Of a stretch of 32,942 nucleotides of DNA, positions 9,191-17,156 are shown piece by piece. The number at the start of each line of letters is the position of its first letter. Position 1 is the first letter of the stretch. The translations under genes were made by a program, and so were the position numbers. The DNA is from Thermodesulfovibrio sp. GTDB taxonomy: Bacteria > Nitrospirota > Thermodesulfovibrionia > Thermodesulfovibrionales > JdFR-85. The notes beneath the pieces were generated by a model. It did no database searches. It had not been told where the DNA came from and saw only the letters and a list, made by a program, of their open reading frames with translations. Location: NCBI GenBank assembly GCA_027050975.1, contig JALUAR010000252.1, forward strand, positions 1 through 32,942, given 5' to 3'.

Positions 9191-10191
9191 ACTTTTTTAA
9201 AAGAATTTTTGACTTGCTGGGGGCCAGGGCACTGACTGTATGGATAGTGGGAGGATTTATATTCTACTATCTTACCATGGCTGTCTGGTCAGAGGAGGCT
9301 TTTGCGAAATTTATTATTGCCATATCCTCAAACAACCTGGCAAGGGCAGTCTATTTGATATTCTTTGTAAACGTCACTATCAGGGTTATCAGGGCATGCT
9401 GGAGAGTTCGAAAGAGTTGGGTAAGGCTAATTCTCAGACTTCCCCTTTATGCAGGCATTCTGATCTTCCTTTTTGCCTCCTTTGGAAGTGTGAATTCAAG
9501 ACAATCAAAGTGGCTGCTTATTGGAGATGGAGATGTTATAAACCTTCCCTGGGAGAGCGGACCTCTCAGGGTGGTAAGAATTGATCCGGCGCTGAAGTCA
9601 GATCTTCTCAGGGTGGATGATTCTATAATTTTTGATTACGAACCCTTTGTTAATGTTGTTGATATGACAGGCAAGGTCTATAGAGTTGGGGCATTTCCCC
9701 CAAAACGTGTGAAATCCAGCTATATGCACATACTGAATTTCGGTATTGCTCCAGGTGTGGAGTTGTGGAAGGATGGCAGACTTCTGTCCAGGGGATATGT
9801 AGCTCTTCGCCTATTACCTTTTGGCAGGGTCGATTCTTTTGAACTCTCTGTACTCCCGTATTATAAATTTTATATTCATATACTGCCAAATAAGACCATA
9901 AAAAAGGGTAACGAGAGTGCTCGAAATTACAATATTGAAAAGCCCCTTTATCAGTTAGAGGTGGTCCGCGGGGATAGGACTGTCTTTACAGGAACCTCTT
10001 CGGATTCTCTTTCCTTCGAAAACATCACCATGAAGTTTTTTAAGCCCACTTTCTGGGTTCAGCTTGAGGTGGTTCGCGATCCCTTTTATTTGTGGTTTGT
10101 GACAGGAGTCATCTTATCTTTGGCAGGGATATTGCTATTACTTTTGGATTGGATTATTTGGGGCATTTTTAAGAGAACGGGAAGCAAGTAG
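9187..10191 (+). CDS. ResB-like membrane protein (copy A)
   Basis: N-terminal TMs, extracytoplasmic beta-rich region, then C-terminal FWVQLEVVRDPFYLWFVTGVILSLAGILLLLLDW resembling the ResB C-terminus. Proposed GTG start overlaps the upstream stop (GTGA), as in the paralogous copy at 17153; the listed ORF start is 9142. Confidence 0.6.
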   Translation: MNFFKRIFDLLGARALTVWIVGGFIFYYLTMAVWSEEAFAKFIIAISSNNLARAVYLIFFVNVTIRVIRACWRVRKSWVRLILRLPLYAGILIFLFASFGSVNSRQSKWLLIGDGDVINLPWESGPLRVVRIDPALKSDLLRVDDSIIFDYEPFVNVVDMTGKVYRVGAFPPKRVKSSYMHILNFGIAPGVELWKDGRLLSRGYVALRLLPFGRVDSFELSVLPYYKFYIHILPNKTIKKGNESARNYNIEKPLYQLEVVRGDRTVFTGTSSDSLSFENITMKFFKPTFWVQLEVVRDPFYLWFVTGVILSLAGILLLLLDWIIWGIFKRTGSK

Positions 10192-10230
10192 AACCTGATG
10201 CCTCAAGCCCGTTTGGTACACCCGAGTACC

Positions 10231-10381
10231 TTACCCGGATTTAAGACTCTAACAGCGTACCGCAGTGCCGATTTGTTATAATAGGTTTTGGGTCTTTAAA
10301 TAATCCTAAATCCAGCGATAAGATTCATAGCAGTGGTATGCTGGAAACTGTTGGTTTTTCGTTACCGCTGGATCCGGGTAA
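10231..10381 (+). other. Candidate structured leader/branched RNA element upstream of radical SAM gene
   Basis: Nested inverted repeats: TTACCCGGAT (10231-10240)/ATCCGGGTAA (10372-10381) perfect; ATCCAGCGATAA (10310-10321)/TTACCGCTGGAT (10362-10373) with one G-U; AAGACTC/GGGTCTT and TAACA/TGTTA in the 5' half. Confidence 0.5.
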
Positions 10382-10411
10382 TCTGGATAAAGTGCCCGTG
10401 GAGAACATGCT

Positions 10412-11785
10412 ATGAAACTCGTACTTATATCTCCTCCTTTCGGGAAAAAAGGCCAGATGTCAAAGGGGCTTCCCATTGCTCCTCCTGTTTTAGAGTATCT
10501 TGCAGGGCTTACTTATAAAGTACGACCGGATGTCGAAGTCCAGCTAATTGATGCCAATAAGGAGGTTTTCCGTCCCGAAGAGGTGGATGCGGATCTTGTA
10601 GGCTTTACAGTACTAACACCCCAGGCCCCATGGGCGTATAAAATGGCTGACAAACTGAGAGCCATGGGCAAAAAGGTTGTGCTTGGCGGAATCCATGTTA
10701 CAGCACTGCCAGATGAAGCAAAACCCCATGCAGATGCAATAGTGCTCGGTGAGGCTGAACTTATCTGGAAGGAACTTCTTGAGGATGCTGAGCATAACAG
10801 GCTTAAGCCTGTTTATAATGGCGGTTATCCCGAATTAAAAGACCTTCCTTTCCCTGTTACCAATCTATGGAATACACGATATGTTTACGGCTACTTTCAG
10901 ACCTCTCGAGGTTGTCCTCATAGATGCACCTTCTGTTCTGTCCATAAATTCTTCGGTGGCAGGGTAAGGATGAGACCGATAGATGAGGTTGTTAGAGAGG
11001 TTGCACAGAGTAAATGGCGGCTTTTCTGGGGAATAGACGACAATATATGGGGAGTAAATGTAAAGCGCTCCATAGAACTTTACAGGGAGATGTCTCTGAA
11101 TATAAAAGGCAAATGGTGGTTTGGCTCGGGCGATCTTGTTTCTGTACAACACCCACGCTCTGATGAACTCCTGAAGTATGCCCGTCGAGCAGGGCTTACT
11201 GCTGTGCTTGTTGGTTGGGAGTCGAATAACCTGCGAAGTCTTGAGGAATACAAGGCTGTTACAAAACAGGGAAGGCAGAGACGTGATGCCATTAAGAGGA
11301 TAAGGGATCATGGCATTGAGGTAATGCTATTTATAATGATAGGTGGCAGGCAGGACCTGCGTGAGGACTTTGAGGGAATAATGAAACTTTGTGACGAGCT
11401 GAAGGTATCCGCCCATCCTGTTATGACCACACCTTTCCCGGGTACAGAACTCTATGAGCAGTATAAAGAGTATCTCCTGCCAGGGCATGACTGGGACAGC
11501 TTTGACGGTAACACAGCCGTATTCGAGCACCCCACGATGAGCCCTGAGGAGCGGGAGGAGCTTCTTATTGATCTGAGGGCAAAGCTCTTTACCATTCCCA
11601 AGATACTTCAGAGAATGTTTCAGGTTTCCTGGAAGGGATTTCCCATGAGTCATATAACATCATGGATGATCCAGTATCCCCAGGGCAGAGCCTTCAAGGA
11701 GTATGCAAGGCAGAGAATGTCCATGTACTCAACAGGTCAGCTTAAGTATACAATCTCTGAAATTCATAGTGCAGGGAGGAGTTGA
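10412..11785 (+). CDS. B12-binding domain radical SAM protein (A)
   Basis: Cobalamin-binding-like N-terminus (LISPPFG...DLVGFTVLTPQAPWAYKMADKLRAMGKKVVLGGIHVTALPDEA) and CPHRCTFC radical SAM motif. Confidence 0.9.
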   Translation: MKLVLISPPFGKKGQMSKGLPIAPPVLEYLAGLTYKVRPDVEVQLIDANKEVFRPEEVDADLVGFTVLTPQAPWAYKMADKLRAMGKKVVLGGIHVTALPDEAKPHADAIVLGEAELIWKELLEDAEHNRLKPVYNGGYPELKDLPFPVTNLWNTRYVYGYFQTSRGCPHRCTFCSVHKFFGGRVRMRPIDEVVREVAQSKWRLFWGIDDNIWGVNVKRSIELYREMSLNIKGKWWFGSGDLVSVQHPRSDELLKYARRAGLTAVLVGWESNNLRSLEEYKAVTKQGRQRRDAIKRIRDHGIEVMLFIMIGGRQDLREDFEGIMKLCDELKVSAHPVMTTPFPGTELYEQYKEYLLPGHDWDSFDGNTAVFEHPTMSPEEREELLIDLRAKLFTIPKILQRMFQVSWKGFPMSHITSWMIQYPQGRAFKEYARQRMSMYSTGQLKYTISEIHSAGRS

Positions 11786-11787
11786 AG

Positions 11788-12174
11788 ATGAGTCCAGCTC
11801 TTGGAGTCGTCATCATGATGAACAACTACTTCCACGATGTGGCCACTGCGCTTCTTGCCGCCAGCGGAGTTACTATGTGGATAATTGTAAAAAGATACAA
11901 CGAAGTGCAGGACCCTACAGTTACAGACTATTTTCTGAAAGTATATGACAGTATGACCAGACTGGCAAGGTTTGCCCTTTTCTGGATACTGATAGGAGGC
12001 ATTCCCAGAACCATTGCGTACAAGGAGTTTGAGTGGGCAAATGCGGTTGGAAAGCACCAGGTTCCGGCCCTCATCGTCAAGCACATTCTTGCCTTTACCT
12101 TTGTCGGCACCGGTGCATATATGTGGATAAAACTTAGCAGAAGAATAAAGGAAATCAGGGCATCCAGGAAATGA
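11788..12174 (+). CDS. Small multi-TM membrane protein, function unknown
   Basis: Hydrophobic segments; GGAGG upstream of the ATG at 11788; ATGA overlap with the next gene. Confidence 0.7.
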   Translation: MSPALGVVIMMNNYFHDVATALLAASGVTMWIIVKRYNEVQDPTVTDYFLKVYDSMTRLARFALFWILIGGIPRTIAYKEFEWANAVGKHQVPALIVKHILAFTFVGTGAYMWIKLSRRIKEIRASRK

Positions 12175-12899
12175 GCCATCTCTTTGTCGTTCTATTCATC
12201 TCAACGCTTTATGCCCTTGGTATGCTCGGAGGAAGGCAGGGCTCTGCCTTCTTTGTTGCAGGTATGGTGGTCAATTTATCCTATTTGGTGCTCCGATGGG
12301 GCTTGCTAAATCGCCTGCCTGTTACGGATCGTTTTGATATCCTGCTGTTTATAGCTTTTGTTATCTCATTGAGCTATTTCTATCTCCATACTGCAAAAAG
12401 GATCGAAGGTGTAATGAATGTTTTGCCGCTATTTTCAGCCGGATTATCGCTTCTTGCTGTGTTCCAGGAAAGAATCGATACGATAAGTCCCAATATGAAT
12501 TCGCCGTGGTTCTATCTGTATATGATACTCTTCATAATAGGCTTTTCCTTGATGGGAATTGGTTCAGTGACGGGAATTCTGTATCTCCAGAAAGCGGTAC
12601 AGTCTCTGGAGATGCTTCAGCACCGCTTTATACTTGCAGGTTGGTTATTCTTCTCCTTTGCCCTCATAGCAGGAAGTGTCTGGTTCTTTCTTGCCTATGG
12701 CGTGTACTGGCTCTGGACGGCAAAGGAGCTATGGACTACGATTGCCTGGTTCTATTACAGTTTCTATCTCCATGCAAGACTTGTAAACTCAATGAAAGGA
12801 GCCATTGCTTCTGAAATCGGCTTGGCCGGGTTTGGAATCATGCTCTTTTCCTATCTGGGAGTGACACCAATTCTGGGAAGTCCCTGGACACAGTTCTAA
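12171..12899 (+). CDS. CcsA/ResC-like cytochrome c biogenesis membrane protein
   Basis: YGVYWLWTAKELWTTIAWFYYSFYLHARL resembles the CcsA/ResC tryptophan-rich WWD region; multi-TM. Confidence 0.7.
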   Translation: MSHLFVVLFISTLYALGMLGGRQGSAFFVAGMVVNLSYLVLRWGLLNRLPVTDRFDILLFIAFVISLSYFYLHTAKRIEGVMNVLPLFSAGLSLLAVFQERIDTISPNMNSPWFYLYMILFIIGFSLMGIGSVTGILYLQKAVQSLEMLQHRFILAGWLFFSFALIAGSVWFFLAYGVYWLWTAKELWTTIAWFYYSFYLHARLVNSMKGAIASEIGLAGFGIMLFSYLGVTPILGSPWTQF

Positions 12900-13609
12900 T
12901 GCTGGGAGTGCTAAAATCCATAAAGACTGCGCTATATTTGCTTGGCACAGGCATGGTAATATTCCTTGCCGGATCGGTCTATATTCCCAACAACCTTGAC
13001 ATCTTCTCCGAGATAAACGACTACCCCCTGTTTAAATGGCTCTTTGCTAATCTCGGATATATCGATAAAACATATTGGATATTTGCATCCATAGTTGTCA
13101 TGGCAGCACTGTCATTAAACATGGTAGTATGCACTGTTGATGCCATTGTCAATAAACTTTCACGAAAGGGAATCATACAGAAACTATCACCCCATATTGT
13201 TCATACTGGTGTTATGCTTGTTCTTTTTGGTCACCTTGTCAGTGGCGCTCTGGGGTTTAAAAAGGATATTCCTGCCAGGGTCGGCGATACAGTTACAGTG
13301 AATAATCTCGAAATTCAGATAAAGGATCTTAATTTTGTCACCCTCCGTGGCGAGGATCAGGAAAGGTGGAGGGTGAGCCTACTGGTAAGGAATAGAGAAG
13401 GAAGTGAACGGGTATCAGTGGCAGAGCCTGCCTCTCCGGTGTTTGAGAGCAGACTTGCCATTTATGCGAAGTCAGCGGAACACAATGGAAGGATTCTCCT
13501 TGGCGTTGTTTATGACCCCGGGGTAAGATGGGAGATAAGCGGTGCAGTAATATTTGTCCTGGGCTCAGCAGGTCTTTTCTGGAGTAGATATAATAGATTA
13601 TCGACATAG
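12899..13609 (+). CDS. ResB-like protein (copy B)
   Basis: TM layout with HIVHTGVMLVLFGHLVSGALGFKKDIPARVGDTVTVNNLEIQIKD and C-terminal VVYDPGVRWEISGAVIFVLGSAGLFW; directly follows the CcsA-like gene. Confidence 0.75.
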   Translation: MLGVLKSIKTALYLLGTGMVIFLAGSVYIPNNLDIFSEINDYPLFKWLFANLGYIDKTYWIFASIVVMAALSLNMVVCTVDAIVNKLSRKGIIQKLSPHIVHTGVMLVLFGHLVSGALGFKKDIPARVGDTVTVNNLEIQIKDLNFVTLRGEDQERWRVSLLVRNREGSERVSVAEPASPVFESRLAIYAKSAEHNGRILLGVVYDPGVRWEISGAVIFVLGSAGLFWSRYNRLST

Positions 13610-13649
13610 ATGTTATTTGGTATGATTTTTGCTAATAAAGGAGGATGTC

Positions 13650-13838
13650 ATGGCAAAGAGTATTATAATGGGAGTGGTTTTGGGGCTTGTGGGAGGAACG
13701 CTTTTTTCGATTCTCTACTTTGGTGAGATGCAGATAACAACTCCTATGGCCTATATCCATGAGGCCTCTGGTGCTCTTTTAGGGTTTTTGATAGGATGGA
13801 TTGTAGGTCTTCACAAAAAACAGAAGCAAAGAGGGTAG
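13650..13838 (+). CDS. Small two-TM membrane protein, unknown function
   Basis: ATG at 13650 preceded by AAAGGAGG; hydrophobic helices with glycine-rich segments. Confidence 0.65.
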   Translation: MAKSIIMGVVLGLVGGTLFSILYFGEMQITTPMAYIHEASGALLGFLIGWIVGLHKKQKQRG

Positions 13839-13841
13839 GGA

Positions 13842-14390
13842 ATGAGAAAGGGATATATTACAGGTGTGATTCTTCTGATATTCCTTGGACTTTTTATCTT
13901 TTCCTATTCAGGAGGGGGGCTGCCGGAGGAGTTTCCAGCACCTGATTTCAGTCTTCTGGATGTTTTTACAGGGAAGGAGATAAGGCTTTCCTCTTTCAAG
14001 GGAAAGCCGGTTGTTCTCTATTTTTTTGCCAGTTGGTGAAAGCGGTGTAACGAAGAGATTCCCCTCGTGAAAGGGCTGGAAGGACGTTATTCAGATAAGG
14101 GATTGAAGGTGATATGGATCGGTTTTCAGGATAGGAAGGACAAGATAATGGAGTTTATGAGAAAGCATAATATAAATGCTGGTGTTGTTTTCGATAAAGG
14201 GAACATAGTGGCCAGAAAGTATGGTATCAGATACGGTGCGGGCCTTGTTATGGTTGACGCTGAAGGAGTGGTCAAGGCAAGGGTACCAAAGGGGTTTTCA
14301 GAAAGACGGTTACTGGAAGCCATTAACAAGGTTTTTAAAAAGGACAAAGCTGAGAAGTTGGCGCATAATTCTATGACAAAGGAGTATTAA
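13842..14390 (+). CDS. TlpA-like thioredoxin-fold selenoprotein, Sec at TGA 14037-14039 (WUKRC)
   Basis: ORFs 13842-14039 and 14067-14390 are in the same frame. Readthrough gives FPAPDFSLLDVFTGKEIRLSSFKGKPVVLYFFASW-U-KRCNEEIPLVKGLEGRYSDKGLKVIWIGFQD, with the TGA exactly at the first Cys of the TlpA WCxxC motif. Confidence 0.85.
14059..14081 (+). promoter_or_regulatory. Candidate bacterial SECIS element
   Basis: TTCCCCTCGTGAAAGGGCTGGAA: CCCT/AGGG apical stem, loop CGTGAA with G at the second position, loop starting 27 nt after the TGA; TTC/GAA lower pairs with a bulge. Confidence 0.6.
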
Positions 14391-14394
14391 GAGA

Positions 14395-15861
14395 ATGAAG
14401 AGGGAGAAGATACTATTTATAACGCCACCATTTCATGCAGGGGTTGTGGAGGTGGCAGGAAGATGGGTGCCTCTTTACCATGTATATCTGGCAGGTGCAG
14501 CCAGGGCAGCTGGTTTTGAAGCAGAAATATACGATGCCATGACCAAGAAAGTGGGATATGAAGAGATCGGTAGAAAGATTGAGGAGTCTAAGCCTGATTA
14601 TGTAGCTGTCTCGGTAATAACCTGTACAGTGCCTGATGCCTTGAAGGTGGTGGAGCTTGCAAAGGAGATCAATCCCGGGATAAAGACGATTTTAGGCGGT
14701 GTTCATGCCAGTTTCATGTGCGAGGAGATGTTCTCCCTTAGTTCCGCAGTGGACTACATAATAAGGGGAGAGGGAGAGGTCACACTTGTGGAGCTGTTGA
14801 GGATGCTCTCCTCAAAGGGTTCTCCAAAGGATGTGAAGGGTATCGTTTACAGAGAGGGAGATGCCCTGGTACAGACCCCTTCCAGACCATTTCTTGAGAG
14901 TTTTGATGCCCTGCCAATGGCGTGGGATCTGCTGGACTGGAATGATTACACCTACTTTATCCTTCCGGGCTCAAGGCTTGGTGCGGTCTGTACCTCACGA
15001 GGCTGTGGACATGACTGTACCTTCTGCTCACAGCAGAAATTCTGGCATAAGAGTTGGCGCGGACGCTCACCTGAGGATCTTGTGAAAGAGATGAGACTGT
15101 TGCGGGAGGATTACTCTGTGGATGTGGTTCTTTTCACAGACGATTATCCTACCCCGGATAGGGTACGGTGGGAGCGATTCCTGGATATGCTGATAGAGCA
15201 GGATCTGGATATGAAGATACTTATGGAGACTCGGGCAGCTGACATAATTCGTGATAGAGACATACTGGACAAATACAAGAAGGCAGGGATAATCCATATT
15301 TATGTAGGCACAGAGGCAACCGAGCAGGAGAGCCTGGACTATATAAAGAAGGATCTCAGTATAGAGGAATCAAAGGAGGCATTGAGGCTCTTGAGGGATG
15401 TGGGAATAATAACGGAGACATCCATGATACTTGGATTTCCTGATGAGACGTGGGATAGCATAGAGAGGACGTTGAGGCTGGCGATTGATTATAACCCTGA
15501 TTTTGCACACTTCCTGGCGATAGCACCCTGGCCATATGCGGACATATATGAGGAGTTGAAAGATTACATAGAGGTGAAGGATTACAGAAAATACAACCTG
15601 ATAGATCCTGTAATAAAACCCAAGGAGATGACTCTTGAGGAGATGGATAGAGCTATTGTTGACTGTTACCGTGTATTTTACATGAATAAGTACGCTGAGA
15701 TATTGGATGAAAAGGATGAGTTCAAGAAGAACTACATGATAACCTCCATGAAACTAATGATGTCCAATTCCTTTATAAGAAAGAAGATTGGAGATCTTGG
15801 TGGTGCAATGCCTGAAGAGGTAAGGCAGATCATAGAGGGTGGTGCGTCAGTTCATAGATGA
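14395..15861 (+). CDS. B12-binding domain radical SAM protein (B)
   Basis: ILFITPPFHAGVVEVAGRWVPLYHVYLAGAARAAGFEAEIYDAM N-terminus; CTSRGCGHDCTFC radical SAM motif. Confidence 0.9.
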   Translation: MKREKILFITPPFHAGVVEVAGRWVPLYHVYLAGAARAAGFEAEIYDAMTKKVGYEEIGRKIEESKPDYVAVSVITCTVPDALKVVELAKEINPGIKTILGGVHASFMCEEMFSLSSAVDYIIRGEGEVTLVELLRMLSSKGSPKDVKGIVYREGDALVQTPSRPFLESFDALPMAWDLLDWNDYTYFILPGSRLGAVCTSRGCGHDCTFCSQQKFWHKSWRGRSPEDLVKEMRLLREDYSVDVVLFTDDYPTPDRVRWERFLDMLIEQDLDMKILMETRAADIIRDRDILDKYKKAGIIHIYVGTEATEQESLDYIKKDLSIEESKEALRLLRDVGIITETSMILGFPDETWDSIERTLRLAIDYNPDFAHFLAIAPWPYADIYEELKDYIEVKDYRKYNLIDPVIKPKEMTLEEMDRAIVDCYRVFYMNKYAEILDEKDEFKKNYMITSMKLMMSNSFIRKKIGDLGGAMPEEVRQIIEGGASVHR

Positions 15862-17156
15862 GCCTGCTGACTGTAACGTTACAGGAGTCTCTTGAGGTTG
15901 CCTTAGAGGTTTTTATCCTTGTAAATGTCCTTTCCAGCCAGAAGAGGGTTGTAACTACTGTATCGATTCTTTCCATTATCTCAGGAATCAGTATCGGAAT
16001 ACTCCTTTTCCCGCCTGAGGAGTTTTATCAAAAGATTATTACAAACTTCTCCTTCCTCTTTTTTATATCACTGCTGCTGGTGGCTCCATTCCGTCCCAAG
16101 GAGCTTATGGTGGCAATTCTTGTTCCGGTACTGCTTTTTCTCCCCCAGTCAGTGCAGACCACGGTGGTTCTGATGGATGAGATAAGGCTTGTTGGTACAA
16201 AGGCACTTTTTCAGTTGATTGCGGCTGTCCTTCTGGCAGGGGCTGCTCTTGCAGGAGCTAATATGTTCATCGGGAAAAGATTGAATCTGAGGAGATTCAT
16301 GAGTGTATCGGAGATGACCCTTTTCATTGCCACATTACACATTATCTATGGCGGAAGGAGTGAGTTTACAGAAAGTAGTATTGTGCCTACGCTGCAGAGA
16401 GGGCTAACAGGATTTCTGGCTGGCCTGGTTAGTCTCCTGAAGGATACACTCCTTATTCCAACCAACAGGAACCTTGATGTTCCTCCGGCATTGGTAATGG
16501 ACTTTTTTGCCTCACCGAGATTTTCCATGGCTCTGACAGCGCTCATCCTTCTTGTGCCACCTGTCTATTTATTTGTACAGATCCTCCTTTCACCCGAGCC
16601 TGAGACAACAGGCTACACCAGACGGGCAGAGATCAGAAAGAGGATTGCCCTTTACAGGGGAGAACTTCTTAGAAGGGGTACACCTGTTATGCTCTCCTTT
16701 CTGAGCCTCGTGGTGCTTGTACATGCTGCAAATCTCACCCTTAATCCCACTTATGAGCCTGAGGCTGTTTCCATTATTGCAAAAGAGGATACAGTCAGGA
16801 TTCCCTTAATTGATAACAGAGGGGATATATCGGACGGGATGTTGAGAAAATACAAAATAATCAGTGGTGAGTCCTACAGGATACTGCTGATGATGAGACC
16901 GGATGGCGAGGTGGTGGTGACTCTTGATGCCTGCGAGATCTGTCCTCCCAGGGGGTATGTGCAGAGGGGAAGGCATCTGATATGTAAGTACTGTAATACC
17001 CCTATACCTGTGGAGTCCCTTGGACAGCCTGGTGGATGTAATCCGATTCCTGTGGCATACAAGATTGAGGGAGATTATGTAATTCTCAATATTGATGACC
17101 TGAGGGCTACTTCAGAGAAGGCGGATAAGAAGTTCAAGGGGAGGCACTATAAGTGA
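15858..17156 (+). CDS. FTR1-like N-terminal membrane region fused to DUF2318 Fe-S membrane protein (copy B)
   Basis: LDACEICPPRGYVQRGRHLICKYCNTPIPVESLGQPGGCNPIPV C-terminus; N-terminal LQESLEVALEVFILVNVL resembles the FTR1 REGLE helix. Confidence 0.8.
   Translation: MSLLTVTLQESLEVALEVFILVNVLSSQKRVVTTVSILSIISGISIGILLFPPEEFYQKIITNFSFLFFISLLLVAPFRPKELMVAILVPVLLFLPQSVQTTVVLMDEIRLVGTKALFQLIAAVLLAGAALAGANMFIGKRLNLRRFMSVSEMTLFIATLHIIYGGRSEFTESSIVPTLQRGLTGFLAGLVSLLKDTLLIPTNRNLDVPPALVMDFFASPRFSMALTALILLVPPVYLFVQILLSPEPETTGYTRRAEIRKRIALYRGELLRRGTPVMLSFLSLVVLVHAANLTLNPTYEPEAVSIIAKEDTVRIPLIDNRGDISDGMLRKYKIISGESYRILLMMRPDGEVVVTLDACEICPPRGYVQRGRHLICKYCNTPIPVESLGQPGGCNPIPVAYKIEGDYVILNIDDLRATSEKADKKFKGRHYK

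Noticed and set aside
10192-10411. Cobalamin riboswitch upstream of B12-binding radical SAM gene
   Set aside because: No clear B12-box sequence found; the structure does not match the known aptamer by eye.
10333-10518. 61-aa plus-strand ORF before radical SAM gene A
   Set aside because: Overlaps the radical SAM start in another frame and the structured leader; no SD or recognisable motif.
10865-11311. 148-aa minus-strand ORF opposite radical SAM gene A
   Set aside because: Antisense shadow of a well-supported CDS.
13842-14390. Reading the thioredoxin as a pseudogene or two separate genes
   Set aside because: The only interruption is a TGA at the catalytic Cys codon. The frame is otherwise open and conserved in character on both sides, and a SECIS-like hairpin follows, so Sec decoding is more parsimonious.
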